Shown piece by piece: positions 9,927 through 23,227 of a DNA stretch of 64,000 nucleotides. Source of the DNA: Phytoseiulus persimilis (lineage: Eukaryota > Arthropoda > Arachnida > Mesostigmata > Phytoseiidae); contig CM075101.1 of NCBI GenBank assembly GCA_037576195.1, forward strand, positions 15,686,001-15,750,000. The letters are read 5' to 3'. The translations under genes and the position numbers were made by a program. Below the pieces are notes generated by a model. The model saw only the letters and a program-made list of their open reading frames with translations, was not told the DNA's origin and ran no database searches. Position 1 is the first letter of the stretch, and each line of letters starts with the position of its first letter.

Positions 9927-11093
9927 TTGATCTCTACGAACTTGAACATTGTATCACAGAACGTAGCCAATTTGATTAAGTTTGATTCAGCGCGACGCGA
10001 TGTCGACCTTCACTCGCTCTCTGAGGCCGGAGTAACTCCGAACATCCTTCGCTTGCTTCTCGCCATACTCCAAGAGAACCGTGTCTCAATAGATGACGGG
10101 CTATCTTTGCTCCCTTCCTTCAGCCAGACTACAGGTCTGGCGCAAGGAGACAACCTTAGTCCCTTGTTGTTTTCAGTCCTTTTGAAAGACTTGCCTGGCA
10201 TCATCTGCGGTCGGCGCAAGCTGATCAAGGTGCTCTTGTACGCGGACGATCTCGTTCTGTACGGTACCTCCAGATTCCAGGTGCAGGAGGGCCTCACTCG
10301 AGTGTGCAGGTCCATCGGCGAGCTTGGTCTTACGGTGAACCTCTCCAAAACTGTGGGAATGAAGTTCCGACGTGGAGGTGGCTACGCAGCCGATGACACA
10401 CTCTTCATCGCGGGAACTCCGCTTTAATACGTCAACAGATTCCAGTACCTGGGTCTTCTTATCCCGTTTAATGGATCTAGCTATGGAGATCATGTCCAGG
10501 AGAGGAGCAGGAGAGCACTGATGGCAGCCTTGGCCGTCGAGAAGCCGTATCGACTCTCCGTGGAAACAGCCATAGCCCTCTTCAACATCGAGATCCTACC
10601 CGTTGCTATATTCGGTCTGGAACTGATCTGGGACGACGTAACTGCCAGTGACCTCGAACACCTCAATCGCGTGAAGGCATCGTTTCTGAAGAGGGCATCC
10701 GGGCTACACGCTTCGACGAAAAGCAGACTCGTCTACCTGCTTACCGGTACTCCCCTCCTGGTGGAGGATGCGCAGCGCCGGCTCAAACTGCACGCGACCG
10801 GAGCTCTCGAGCGGTGTCTCGCAAGCTGGGAGACGAAGTTCGATGAGGTCGACCCCGTATTCTTCAACTCAGTGGCGATGTTGGACGGCACTTGGAAGCT
10901 CCCGGCCCGAGAGAACCGACAGACAGTGACCCGATTCTCGGTTCACGGTTTTCATTTTAAGCTTTGCTCAAATAGCTCCTTTCACGAACCGACACCCAAA
11001 TGCATGTGTGTAAAATGTGGACTTTCCTGTGATATCTACCATGGACTCGAATGTTCTTATGTCAGTTCGTTGAGATTTTTTTCCCGAATCTAG
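9927..11093 (+). pseudogene. LINE reverse transcriptase fragment, one in-frame stop
   Basis: One reading frame runs from about 9927 to 11093, interrupted only by a TAA at 10425-10427. It contains the reverse transcriptase blocks GLAQGDNLSPLLFSVLL and VLLYADDLVLYG (catalytic Asp pair), the thumb region FQYLGLLIP and a C-terminal Cys/His cluster (CMCVKCGLSC, then H and C). Endonuclease and the N-terminal half of the polymerase are missing, so this is a 5'-truncated non-LTR retrotransposon. A short (ATTC)-rich stretch at 11120-11133 may be its 3' tail. Confidence 0.85.
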
Positions 11094-11136
11094 ACTGACT
11101 CTCACCGATATTTACTTATTTATTCATTCATTCTCC

Positions 11137-11990
11137 ATGTTACTGGAACTGAGTGAAAATAAAAACATAAAGAACGTAGCCAATGAGACAGCCGCAGGCC
11201 CGGACATGATAGCTGGAGAAACTATCGAAAGTCTAGGGGAAGAAGGACACATGGTCCTTGCGGAAATATTAAGAAGAATGCTCTTAGGCAAGGGAGAGAT
11301 CCAAAGACGCGGGTGTGAAGGCCGGTGGTAGCTCTGGAGAAGAAATACCCAGTTATGGGGGACCTAGCCACATACAGGCCAATAACAGATCTTCTGTACC
11401 GTTCTCCTGCCAGAGACATCAACAGGAAGATACATGACTGGATAGAAGAGCATAATATCCTGTGTGAGACCAGGATGCGCCCTGTAACCCACGCTCTCCA
11501 TGTTGAACATATCTAAACTGGAAAAGGAAACAGTAGCATCAGGCAAAGGCATCATCATCAGAAGCAGTCATCAGGAAACATTTTCGGGAGGCTAGATAAG
11601 GGAGCAGAATTATTCCCGGGGATACTTCACGCCGATGATCTGATTCTGATGTCCCACACATGAGCACATATAGAGAGCTGCTAGCGATCACCTTTGAGAT
11701 GAGCAATGGGCTGAACCTGATACTCCACCAGAAGAAATCAGCTGCCACTGACTTCAACGAGCCAGGAAGTGGCGTGAACCCCGGGCCTGGAATTCCGGGA
11801 CAACCGATCCCTAGAGAGAAACCATATAAATATCTCGGGATCCTGCTAACCAATGACACGAACTACCTAGCTGAAGAAGAACAAGTGGAAGCTCAATAGG
11901 CTTGAGACGACCAAGTTACAATGGGAGACGACATGTGTGCCCTCGCTGACGTACTGTAACTCAGTCTTGGTACGATGGCGATACAACGCA
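11137..11990 (+). pseudogene. Second, more decayed LINE polymerase fragment
   Basis: Reverse transcriptase motifs are spread over several frames. NETAAGPDMIAGETIESLGEE (the AAGPDGI block) starts at 11180, then KKYPVMGDLATYRPIT and DINRKIHDWIEEHNIL at 11330-11460. A degraded active site reading LHADDLILM sits near 11620, and KPYKYLGILLTNDTN near 11820. Sequence with a thumb-like WETTCVPSLTYCNS follows to about 11990. Several frameshifts and stops occur. It differs from the LINE just upstream and lies in the same orientation. Confidence 0.75.
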
Positions 11991-12117
11991 AGTTATGGAA
12001 ACATCACAGCGTAAGGAGAACTGGGTCTCATACGGAAGCAGAGGAGCGAAGACTGAAGCCCGCGCCTATGGGCTTTCTGACCTGTAACGAGTTGTATATG
12101 GACAATGAATGGCTTGA

Positions 12118-12136
12118 AAACCAATCAATCAATCGA
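12118..12136 (+). repeat. Short (CAAT)n run, probable LINE 3' tail
   Basis: CCAATCAATCAATCG lies about 130 bp after the last LINE coding motif. Some LINE clades end in short tandem repeats instead of poly-A. Confidence 0.35.
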
Positions 12137-12139
12137 AAG

Positions 12140-14900
12140 AGATAAAAAGGAAAACTGGATAACTTTCCAGTTCGGTCATGCAGAATCCTCAACCTAAGTT
12201 TTGAGGTCAACTCTCAACATCATGACTCCGCGAGCATCATGATTTCGGAGAAGATCAATCGACGATCCCTCATCGTATTTGTTTTCTCCAGATTACTGCC
12301 CTCGCTCGTAAATTCGCGTATGGGGCTGTGTCCGAACCGAGACGAGGCGTTCTCTGCCACCCAAGCCCACCTGAAGTCAAAGAGACCATGGAAACATGAG
12401 CATCATGCCATGCAATTGAACCATGCCATGCCATGCACGTCTTGAAATGTCTGGGCTCGAAGTTGGGAGCTTTTTCAGATCCGCATTCAGCTCCGGATTC
12501 GAGTCGAGTTCGTGAATCCATCGCAATCAGAGTCGAGCCAACACTGCACTCAGATGGACCTTCGATCATCCTGACCGAGGTCGTCGCTGCTTGTGAGCGT
12601 GTTTCAGGCTTCATGGAGAATCTCCAAATGTTCTAATCTGTGACTCAACTCACCCCGGGACCCGGGTTGAATGAAGGAGAAACCCGGGTCTTGGACACAG
12701 TAGTTCGTGAGAAATCGTGGATCCGACGGCTCTGCGCTGTGAGCATATTCCTAATGAACGCTGCAATGGCCTTGGAAATTATTAGCTCCGATCCCGGACC
12801 GCTGGCGCAGTGACCTTCAACGATGCCCGGGGCGGACACTCGACCTGATGCCCCATGTGGGCTCGCGCGGCACGTCGCAATCCAGATTATGTTTGAAAAC
12901 AATAAATTTCACATTCAGTGCTGGCATAGTGTGTGTCAGCTGCGTGGTTTGAATCAGTCCACTCGAGTGTCCTCAATCATCAAGGTTGAATCGTCGAACG
13001 ATATCTTCCCGGATGAGTGGATGGAGGAGTTCGTGCCAATCCCGATGAAATCTCAGCTATTCAACCCTCGGAGCTTGCAATGACTTCCATTGCTTTCCTG
13101 CAGCTCTTCAAGACGGCCGGGTCAACTGTTCAACCTAGTTGCGTTTCAACAATCAAACTGGCGAGGCTGTGGTAACGTTGAACTCATAATTTCCTTGAGC
13201 TCTTCGATGTAGTGATTCGGTGCGTGCACGCGCCCCGGAATCACAGGACCCAAGCTTCGCGAGGAAGAGGGAATAGCTCTCGAGGCTTCCCGTCCAGGAT
13301 TCTCGGGAGACGATTGAAGTAATTTGACACTGCCGACTGTCGTTTCGAACGCACGTTCCCTTTCATACTATGCCGGAACTTAGCCGTGAACAGACGGATT
13401 ATCTCAAAGATGCGCTCGGTAAATACAGTTCAATCGACCTTCCCGCCGTCCGCCGGGCCCCGATACAGCACTCAAAAGCGTGGTGAGAGGGTTGGTGACT
13501 CGAGCTCGACCAACGCCAAAAAGTTATGGCTGCTCGGGGGCCGCCAGATGGGTGAGCGCTTTCCAGAGCGGAAAGCACAGGCGCTGGAATGAGATTGTTG
13601 AGGCAGGTCCTTCGCAGCTTAAAGTCTTGCTGAATGTGTCAGCAGGTATATTTGACTTATGCCCCTGTGGCCCTAATGCCCCTGTAGCCCTAATGCCCCT
13701 GTAGCCCTGCTGCCCGGAGCACTTATCCTGTGTAGTGGGTGCAGGAGAAACTTATTTTTTCCTCGAGGTCACAGAGGAGGAGCACATAGAATCTAGTCGG
13801 TGGCTCTGCCATTGATCGTTTCACCCGTTCGGGAAATGGTCGACAAGCTTCTCAGACACCTAATTTTGCTCCTCACTTGATAACTCAGGTTTCGAGCGGA
13901 TGTGGGTTCTGAGCTCCGATTACTTGATTCAGTCGACATCTGAACGCCTATTGGAGCGATGGAGCGAAAGAATCCGCGGAGCATCTCGTTTCCCGAGATG
14001 CCGAGAGAATTATGATATCATTTGGAGCGTCAGTGCTCACGCGACGAGCGAGTAGCTGAATTTTTTTCAGCGACCAACTTCCTGAGTTGGTGCAAGCTAG
14101 TACATACTCGACAGCAGCAGGTTCAAATTTTGGCGGGTCGCTCCTTCTCCCCCACAGGTCAGGCGGAATGGTAGCTGCGAACACACTCCAGGCTAACGAA
14201 AACAAACCGTTGCGCGAAGGGAGCCGGCTCATCTCAGGAAAGGTTATCATCGAGAACCGATCGCCCTTCTTCTCCTCTGCCTACCCGAAACCACTGGTCA
14301 GCGATTATGTTCTCTCGAGTTATCGCCCTACCTCGGAGTTAACGGCGCCTCTAACGGAGCATCCCCATTTCGTTCCGCAGCTGATGGAGACTCCATCATC
14401 GACTGAATCTAAACTCGGTGGTCGAGGAAAGGGGTCTGTGCTCTTCAAATCTAACCGAGAAGTATGCCGGAGGATTTAGAATGAACGTGCATCGACAGGT
14501 GAGTTGGAACCGGAATCCACCCGAAAACGAGGGATGCATTGCAGTCAGTGAAAATACTAGTGTAAGGATCGTAGTGAACCTCTGCTACAGAATAACTGTC
14601 GAGGATCCGATCTCTATTGCCAGAGTGTACTGCAACGCGTTCCTGGTTATTCTAGTTCTTGGGGGTTCTCTTAGGAACGTGGACATCCGCTCTTCCCGAA
14701 GCTCAATCTGATTCATCTCACAATATACTAGCAGAGTTGACTCGCCCCCGCGTTTGGGGTTTCGGACATATGACGAAATGTATTTGGACAAGAAATGCTT
14801 CATGAATTATTCCAAATTGCAGATGTCGAATCACCACAACGAGTAAATTGTTCAGATCCAAGAACCGTGCTGGGGAATTCGAACTTTTCCGGAAGGTCGT
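12140..14900. other. No recognisable gene
   Basis: Open frames up to 130 codons in both strands, none with a domain, signal peptide or linked splice sites. Small structures only: CATGC-rich sequence at 12398-12440, a CCCGGGACCCGGGTT palindromic patch near 12656, and a 17-bp minisatellite at 13659-13709. Confidence 0.4.
13659..13709. repeat. 17-bp minisatellite, three copies
   Basis: The unit ATGCCCCTGTAGCCCTA is repeated three times head to tail (13659, 13676, 13693) with two substitutions among the copies. Confidence 0.85.
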
Positions 14901-14903
14901 TTG

Positions 14904-15788
14904 ATGAACAGTTTCGACATAGAGATCATGCCTTGCGACGTCAGGCTCCGCCTCAGAAATCGGAGGAACGTCATATCAGAGCTCTCTGATGTCGAAGACG
15001 GCGCAAGAAGAAATTCAAGACGGAAGAAAGGACGCATCCAGTGTCCACAATGCGAGGCAGGATTCAAAACAGAGGGCTTCTTAGCTCGACACATGCAACT
15101 GCATGCAGAGAAACTTCGGCCGCCTGATCAATGCGAAACTGACCGAATTGGAGACCACCTCACAACGAGCTCGAGGCTCAGCGAAAACCGAGAGCGCTTC
15201 GACTGCGAGAGATGTGGGAAGACTTTCAGTCAGAAGATCAACCTAACATATCACTTGCGCGTACACACAGGTGAGAGGCCTTATGCTTGCATGAAATGCG
15301 AAGCGGCCTTTAAGCAGAAAAGCGCTCTAGACAATCACGTGCGACGCCACACTGGAGAGCTGCCGTTTCCGTGCAGAGAGTGTGGAGCTCGGTTCAGGCA
15401 ACGGAGCCATCTGGACAACCATGCTCGATTACACACCGGCGAACGACCTTATGCGTGCACCCATTGTGACCAAAGCTTCACTCAAAAAAGCAACCTGAAT
15501 ACACACATGCTCAAACATGGGGCTGTAGATGCGCATTCTTTTCAAAACGGCAAGAAACAGACGGGGGCGAAACGCTTCAACTGCAAGGAATGTGAGAAAA
15601 GTTTCCGTCTGGAATCCACACTCACAACTCACATGAGGGTTCACACAGGTGAGATGCCTTTTGTTTGCGTGGAGTGCAAAGCAACGTTCAGGTACAAAAC
15701 CAGTTTCGCCCGTCACATCAAAGCGAATTGTCGGAATTCCTCTCGAAAGGTGGATGAGCTCCGGCCGATTGGAGTGTTCTCGATATAA
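14904..15788 (+). CDS. C2H2 zinc-finger protein, seven fingers, single exon
   Basis: 294 residues from ATG 14904 to TAA 15786-15788. Residues 1-45 are acidic then basic with no finger. Seven zinc fingers follow, opening at CPQC, CERC, CMKC, CREC, CTHC, CKEC and CVEC. Fingers 2-3, 3-4, 4-5 and 6-7 are joined by TGE-type linkers (HTGERPYAC, HTGELPFPC, HTGEMPFVC), while fingers 1-2 and 5-6 are separated by longer spacers. Finger 7 ends H-x4-C instead of H-x3-H. This is a nuclear DNA-binding protein of the multi-finger class, and its target cannot be read from sequence. AATAAA lies 80 bases after the stop (15868-15873). No intron is needed. There is no KRAB, ZAD or BTB domain. It is the only clear regulatory gene in the window. 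Confidence 0.9.
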   Translation: MNSFDIEIMPCDVRLRLRNRRNVISELSDVEDGARRNSRRKKGRIQCPQCEAGFKTEGFLARHMQLHAEKLRPPDQCETDRIGDHLTTSSRLSENRERFDCERCGKTFSQKINLTYHLRVHTGERPYACMKCEAAFKQKSALDNHVRRHTGELPFPCRECGARFRQRSHLDNHARLHTGERPYACTHCDQSFTQKSNLNTHMLKHGAVDAHSFQNGKKQTGAKRFNCKECEKSFRLESTLTTHMRVHTGEMPFVCVECKATFRYKTSFARHIKANCRNSSRKVDELRPIGVFSI

Positions 15789-15867
15789 GAAACGAACAGC
15801 TCACACGAGTTCTGATCGATTTCGCCTAGAAGTGCAAGTAATCTGATGAGAAGCATAGTATATTGTG

Positions 15868-15873
15868 AATAAA
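15868..15873 (+). terminator. Polyadenylation signal of the zinc-finger gene
   Basis: AATAAA 80 bases after the TAA of the C2H2 gene. Confidence 0.6.
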
Positions 15874-18800
15874 ATGATCCTTTGGAGGGAATCGCATTCC
15901 TCAATCTCAGCATCCGAAACTGTCCTTTCCTGCCATTCGGTGACATTGAAGAGATCAGCTCCGAACTCATGTTCTTTAGGTTCAATTTGCTCTCGCATGT
16001 TATGTTCGTGCCAAATAGTTTCTCATACGATCAGTTACACATTTCTCATGAGTTTCAGCGCCGGTGAGGAAATCATTTAGGGAAACGGAAATTTGCCATT
16101 TTTCAGTCGCTTAGAAATAAGTACGCCTCTCTCTAATTCTGATGCTCTCGGGGGTTATAGTCCAGCCCTGGAAGGCGTGATGGAGCGCTTTCCCTCCAGG
16201 GGCTTGTGAAGAGGGTAAAAGGAAGGCTAGAAAGGTATGGTGCGTCGAGGTTCTTCCAAATACCCTCAGGTCCCGCGTATCAAGGTTTCGGTCTAGGCGA
16301 TCATCCGCCGAGTGGACCGGCAGTCAGCGAACACGAAGCTGGTCGGGGAGATTGGGCGAGGTCAGCTGCGGACCCCTGTGGCCCGGTCTACGGTGTGGCT
16401 CGGTTGACGGGCCCCCGAAATTCGTTGGATCACAGCGGCCAGTTGAGCTTTCCAGAATGAGGAGCAGACACGGCTGCTCGGCGCGAGGAGCGAGACCTTC
16501 GAATTCGAAATTAGTGGGCCAGATTTCCAGTGAGAGCTAAACCGTCCACTTGAGCACGAACTAAGCTGACACCTCGGGAATATTTTCTGATTTCTCTCAA
16601 GATAATGGCTGTGAACTCATGTGTGTTGGGTCTGACGCGTTTGAGAACATCAGACAAATCCCCAGAACGAAACCAAGTCGTCGAATTCAATCCATGGGGC
16701 CAGCCTCATGATATTCCAGAATCACGAGGCTTCAGCTCGTGAAGCCCCCTGCTGGTTACGCTGCGATGTGTTAGTCGATCCATGTGGTCGAATTTCGAGA
16801 TTATGTGAACTCAACCGACAGGAACAACTTGCACGCTGATCCGGTGTTCAACAGAATTGGAGCAAACCCGTGATGAAGGAAGAGCAGAACACGCTCTGAG
16901 GATTAGCACAGATGCGAAACTTCTCAGCCTTTATCACTGCAATGTTCTCTTATAACTTTGGGTTGCTTACCCAAGTCATCGAAACGCCTGCATTTCGACT
17001 GGAAATCGATGGAATCCTCGGGACTACCGTCCGTAACGCTCATCGGGAGGATGGATCCCACGGGTTCGTTCGATCGCCCGAGACACCTGTTGGAAGACGG
17101 CGTATGGAAAAAACGCCTTTCCATGAACAGATTCCAGCAGCGCCGAATCTACCTACGGATGAAAAATTGAATTCTCCCATCGGTATAATCCGGTTTAGAA
17201 TGAGTCATGAAGATCAACGGTATCTCAGGATCATGCTCCCGAGACCTCGGATCATTCTGATTCTCTGTTCGGGACCCTTATTTTCTCAATTCGTGTAATA
17301 TCTTCATTGCCCTCCAAAAAGTTTCTCAGATCGGAAAAATCACTTCGATTGTCGAGACTCCCAAGATTCGCCAGTAGCCACAATTGTTGTCCGGTGTGAC
17401 TGAGGCTCAGGAAATCGAGATCCGCTATTTGAATCGCCCAAAAAAAAAATTCGAACTATCGAGTAGCACCTCACAAACTTGAAGCGAGTCACTTCAAGAA
17501 TCGTCAGAGTCCGCGTAAATCAAAGTGAACGAAATGATTATTCTCGTCTTCGTCGGAACTGGTCCTCCACGATGTCATGAAGGAAGGAGAGGCCGTGATC
17601 GCCCATGAACCGGAGGCGACAAGAATACACTGGCTTTCATATCGCTCAAAGTATTAACAGAAACCTTAGTACCGTCGAGCAGTGCTCCGAGTACGATGCC
17701 ACCTGCCGGACATGACGGGCGGGAGGACTTTTGATGCTTGGGGGAGAATGTCGCGATTCTGTTCCCTCGGCGAAGGAGGCAATTAGGCGCATGGTTTGCG
17801 TGAATATTAGAGCTGCCGAATGACTGGTCACTTTCTCGCGGGAGCCGGACTCACCCCAGAGTCGAAACCGGACACCCATTCTCCTCTGATCAGGAAAATT
17901 TCACCGACCTTCAAATTCGATCAGAGAGTTTCCCGGAGCCGTCGAAGCCGAGAAGGGCTGCAATCGGACCTCTCGTATGATTTCAATAATGGCTCCATGC
18001 AGAATTTGAGTTGCGGTCTCCGGCATGTTTCTTGTCGAGATCAATGCCACAGCTATTTCCAGCTACGAAGAGCTCCTCCTTGCCGAATGATATGTCGTTT
18101 GGTGGAGCCAATCGCTCCTTTTCGAAGACCCTTTCCGGTCCTGCCGAGCATCGGACTGATGAAAGATACCTATCTCGAAACCTACATAGAAAGTTCCGCC
18201 GCGACACGTTCGCAAAGTGCAATTCTGCTCCATGGTATCATCGTTCAACTGTTCGGCTGAATAAAATTGAAGAAATAGTTGATGGAGAGCAAAAATAGCT
18301 CTGGCGCTATTCCCGTTTCTGTTGAGGGGAAAATTTGGAACTATCAGCCACGACGCAAGAAATGAGATCCGCGATCAATGGTGCCGCATCATGTAAAACA
18401 AAGTGAATGATCTATGACCACTGTCCATCTGCGGTCTCATGACACGATTTCCATCATCACTACCGGCTGCACAATCGGGAGTCTTGAGATTTTGGGAAAC
18501 TAACTTGTCGAGACGCAGTGGAATGAGAGTCCCAACTATGCCAAGTCGTGTGATCAAACACGGGCGTTGTTCGACTCCCCCAGCGATGAATTTGGCTTGG
18601 ACAGCTTGGAGAGATGAGGGAGATAGGGCTGCCCATTTTCTTCTGGAAGGCTGATGATGCTCGTTCGGATTTCTCGAGGGAGACGTCAAGCGACACAAGC
18701 TAGAGTCATAGAGGAGTGTCGGTCCCTCGGAGACTACTCTCCTGCCGGAACAGGCGAAAAATTCCTCTGGATCCGGAGCTCTCCAGATTCAACGATCCCT

Positions 18801-19092
18801 CGAAGGAATGAGACGCCGCAGAATATTCTCCGAGCTGCAGAAGTGATGGATGTCAGAGTTGATCGTGACATCACGGAGAAACTAACTTGCAAGCAGTATC
18901 ATTCCAGCGATATGAATGCGCAGAAGCTCGGTGATGTTTTCGTTGTGAATCTTCCCTCCCTGACGTGGCTCGGCGCCCAGTCGTCATTTCACTCCACGTA
19001 GCCCCATCATGCGCATCGATCGCCTTCAAGGAAAGCAGATGAATAACGAACGTGTCTTTCCTGTGGGTTCCCTCCTTTCAGACGATATCTTC
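15874..19092. other. No recognisable gene; one dispersed repeat
   Basis: Open frames up to 146 codons (for example 17820-18260 plus and 16912-17298 plus) lack domains or splice context. The stretch 16240-16460 is related to 47700-48040 (separate entry). Confidence 0.4.
16240..16460 (+). repeat. Diverged dispersed repeat, copy A
   Basis: It shares TTCCAAATACCCTC, then GTCCCGCG, GTCGGGGAGA and CTGGG-like blocks, and GGCCCGGT in the same order with 47700-48040. Identity is modest, so it is an old interspersed repeat of unknown type. Confidence 0.45.
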
Positions 19093-19271
19093 CTTATGTG
19101 GTGAAAAGAGGATTTAATTTATATCAGAATTAAATCTGAGCCATCTTAAGACCCAAGCCCACCGCCCGCAATGGGATTTGCGAGGCGATAGGGAGTGTTA
19201 CTGAAGCAATAGCGAAAGGTGATTCCGGGACACTTCTGAGGGCTGGCTGAGAGGTTCAGCCGGAAAACAAA
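19093..19271 (-). repeat. 180-bp dispersed repeat, copy 1 (inverted relative to copy 2)
   Basis: The reverse complement matches 29039-29218 with about 95% identity by eye over the whole 180 bp. It starts CTTATGTGGTGAAAAGAGGA and ends near GGCTGAACCTCTCAGCC read from the other side. No coding potential. It is a young short element, MITE- or SINE-like. Confidence 0.85.
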
Positions 19272-19889
19272 GAGACGGTATCTTCCAGCGTGCGTTCTCG
19301 CCACGATAGAAGGGGCGGATGAGACTCTAGCCAGGAAACAGGAGAGATGCGTGGCGACTCTCGAAAAGTCGACTCCATTCATCACGCTCAAAAGCTATTC
19401 AAAGAACTCACGACCGCTCCCTCGACGACAGGCGGACGATTTGTCCGAGCACTATGAGTCAGCTGACGCTGACCGGTGCAGAATCATGAGCGAACCACGA
19501 ATATATAAAATCACTCATACGCGAAGCTATTTTCATCGCTCCGCGAGCGGACTTGGCATGAGTATCACTAAAATAGACAGAGTTCGAAGGGGAAACTCCG
19601 AAGCCTTGGTGGAATCAATACTTTGTTCGCGTTGATTCTGGAATTCATAGAGGTCGAACATGATAAAAAATAATGAAAGCTCGAGACAAGTGTCACGGAA
19701 AACTGCTCTAAGAATCGGAACCCTGTCGAAGTCACGATAGTCTGCCGCGTCGGATCTCGAACTTTTTTTTCCCAGCTCGGAAGACAAAACAGCCGACTCG
19801 ACTTGAGAGAGTTCACAAGTCGTTGGTCGGCTAACCGACTCGCATCTTGGCATCCACGAGCCCGTGATCCTCAATATTCGTGAATCAAA

Positions 19890-21360
19890 ATGAAGCCCCT
19901 GATATTAATCATTTGCGTTTCCCTACAAACGCTCTCTGCGGACGCGGGGGGACTCGTTTGTGGAAGGCGGAATTCACCCCTCGATGGACGAGCGGTTATG
20001 AAGCCCATCGTCGGCGGTAAAGTGACGTACAAAAATGAATTTCCGTGGCAAATTGCTCTGAGGGTGAGTATCTCGATGGTTGAGAATCTGGGAGTTTCAC
20101 CTGGCGCGTACACCTACGGATCAAACTCCCCTCCTCGGAAAAGCCTGTTAGGATCACGATATTCTCTGGGGGCTAACCTCGGAGGAAACCTCGACGACCA
20201 CGCTGTCTTCTCTGGTCGATTGATCTCTCTGTGGGCAGCGACTACCCTCCATGGACCTGACCTAGGAACGAGACCCTATCAATAGCTCTAGCGCGAATAG
20301 CCGCAGTACCTGAAACATTCAGCAGAAACAAATGATAGTCCCGATGAGATCGGTTCCGGATATAAATCCGGAGCTTCCAATAAGTGCCGATCGATTCCGC
20401 AGATTAAGGTGGAGGATCAGTGGTTCCTGCACTGTGGAGCTACGTTACTCAACGCCCAGTGGATCTTGACAGCAGCGCACTGCTTTAGGAACCCCATGGA
20501 GCTAGACCAGTATCAGATTGTTGCAGGTGCCCAAAATCTCGTCGGGAACGAAGAATCGACGCAATATCGGGGTCTGAGGCAGTACATTTTACATCCGGGA
20601 TGGAATGCCACGCTGTTGATGGTGAATTTCGACCCAGAATGATATCCGTGGATCCGAAGTATTCGCACTGATAGAGACAGCATCCGATCAAGAATACTCC
20701 TCCAGAAAGGTCGGGTCTCAAGTTCTCTCTATCGCTTGCAGAACGATCTCGCCCTATTGAAGGCGGATCAGCCCTTCAGACTCACTCAAGACTCCGTGGC
20801 CCCCGCCTGTTTACCAGACGAGAACGGCAGTGATGATGAGGGTGAATTCTGCTACGCAACAGGGTGGGGAGCCGCGGGAATGGATGGAGATTCCCCGGTT
20901 CATCACAATGAGACGTTGCTCTACAGATCTAGAATCCCTTTGATTCCAAGGTTCGTTGCTACGGTCAGATCGGACCTTTGTGGAGTTATCCTCGACTCTG
21001 CCCTTCCGCTTTTTCACAGAATACTTCTCGCATCCTTGGTTGCGATCCGCCATATGTGTGCCTCCGCATGACAAACTCATCCTCACTTGCAGAACGGAGT
21101 GTGACGCCCGATACGTAAAGAGGTACGACATAAGGATTTCCTCAAAGCAGCTCTGTGCCGGTAGAAACAAGGAAAGTGGAACCTGCGTCGGTGATTCTGG
21201 GGGGCCCTTGTCTTGTGAAACGGCAGGAGTTTTCAAAGTGGTCGGGGTGACAAGTTTCGGCGGACGGCATTGCAACACGAACGTGTTCCCGGATGTTTTC
21301 ACGAGAGTTTCGGCATATCGTAGGTGGATTATAGATCACATTGGGGCAGACGGTTTCTGA
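19890..21360 (+). CDS. S1 family serine protease 1 (four exons)
   Basis: Exons 19890-20063, 20403-20621, 20742-20950 and 21093-21360 give 289 residues with intron phases 0, 0, 2. A signal peptide (LILIICVSLQTLSADA) is followed by a pro-segment with Cys (VCGRRN) and the mature start IVGGKVTYKNEFPWQ. Catalytic His is in ILTAAHC, Asp in NDLALL and Ser in GDSGGP, so all three are present. The residue six before the catalytic Ser (position 189) is Gly, not Asp, so the primary pocket is not trypsin-like, and a chymotrypsin, collagenase or elastase-like preference is more likely. The residue before IVGG is Pro, an unusual activation site. It is the most divergent of three paralogues in this window. 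Likely a secreted digestive enzyme like mite gut chymotrypsins (inference). Confidence 0.85.
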
Positions 21361-23227
21361 TCACTGTTAGAACTAATCGAATAGGCGGGAGGAGGCGAGC
21401 GCTCGTTCTCATAAAACTGTTAACCCTCTGCGTACTGTCTCTTTCTGAGTTTTTGGAAACCAGTCCATGGCATCACTCCATCAGCGATTCCTGAATGCAA
21501 TTCTGTCGAGAGCAGGTCCCTGGATCCGAACGATCATCCCCTCCTTGCTCCTGTTGCTCGGCGCCCGAGGACCTTATGAAAAGTTTCTCCGCGATGTTGA
21601 GAGTCATGACTTCCACAGGGTTCTGGGACCTATCGGTCGAGATTTAGAGCTCCAACCTTCGAGCGAATCTTCTCACCCCTTCATGAGAATACTTCATGGA
21701 TCTAGAGGACTCGTTGAGAAGGCTCCACGCCTCATCAAATCCGATCTCAAGCCCGTGACCACACTCAATCTCTATGACTGCGAATCGCGCCTTCTGCCCG
21801 GACTCTGATGGCGGTCACAGTGAGTCTGCACGATGAGGAGGAAATCGCAGATTCGATCGCGGTTATTGAGTTTGATTGATGCACTTATCGTTACCAAATG
21901 AACTTCAGATTTACTCGCAGGTTATTAGAACCATCAAAACCTGCTCCTTCAATGACCGGGAGCAATATCAAAAATCTGCAGTCTCATTGTACGAAAACGT
22001 CCATCGTTTCTAGTTGTCTTCTGGAATATATCTTATTCCAGCAAATTTAGGGCATCGATTGTTCGAAAGTCATTTCCCATGGATGGACAACAAGGACCCC
22101 CTTCGAATAGCTATTTTGAATGTCGTGGAGCTCTCCAATATTCTCATCGCTGGGCAGAACTCTCTGCGAGCGGATCGGAGGGAAAAATTCGCCAGACAGA
22201 CACACAGTTTGTAAATATCAGCCGCGTCCTCGACTCCTTCGAGACACTCCTACTCGAACGGCATGATAGCCTCCGGGGCAATGGGACTCGCTTGTCCGTG
22301 CTCTCACAGGGTCTTCTTTCGGAAGCTCTCGGGCCATGTCGAGTGCAACCCGTTGACTCCAAGTTGACCAGAGTCATTTCTCCTTTAAAAATCAGCAGAA
22401 AGATCCTCAGACCATGTTAGGGTAAGAAAAAACTGAGCCTCCGCTGAGTGGACCCGGAGCCAAACGCATCAGATCGTTTTCGAGTTCCCCGGTCAGCAAC
22501 CGCCAGAAATGTAGGTCTCCAGTACTAGGAATCGCGCAGGGATTTTTCGCATGTTTCTCGAAGGATCGCGGATTCCGTGATCCCCCTTGCCACTCACAGG
22601 CGGGGAAGTCTCGAGGCACCTCGGTTATTTAAGGGTCGCAAACGATTCAGATGTGTTAAGTCCAACACCGAACTGATCCACATCCTTCTACTACCATCGA
22701 CAGACCTTTTGAGCAGTTTTCGCATCCAGAGGCTGTCTCTTTCTCTATAGAAGGTGCTCATTGATGGAGGTGCTCGGGAAATCGGGCATCAAGTGTTCAT
22801 CAGCCAACTGGTCGTCCTAACCTCGTGAATGTGCGTTCAACTCCTGGAGACCACCGCTAAGTCATTCAGAGAGCCAAAACGCGCATTTTCGATCGGGAAC
22901 CTGCCTCCGGACTCCACATCCGTTCCGGACATGTCCGGAACCACGGGCTTGACAGCATAACTGCCGAAACTATCGTGGTAGTCCATGCTAAGCTGATGAG
23001 AGCGTTTGAAGATTCCATGGAGTCAGTCGCCCTCTTCCAGGCGAGGCAGTGCAGGGACTCCAAATCGACTGCGATGATGCCCATCGTGAGATGACTTCAA
23101 CTAATTCTGAAGCATACATTCGATTCCCGGTCGAATGAATACGTAAAGAGCAGCATTTTTTGAATCGGGAATTTCTGAGCCCGGTTCCGTTTTGGCCATT
23201 CTGTGACAATTCTTAAAATTACAACGG
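21361..23227. other. No recognisable gene
   Basis: Frames of 113 codons at 21467-21808 and 22079-22420 (plus) look faintly protein-like, but lack a domain, signal peptide or workable splice sites. Confidence 0.35.
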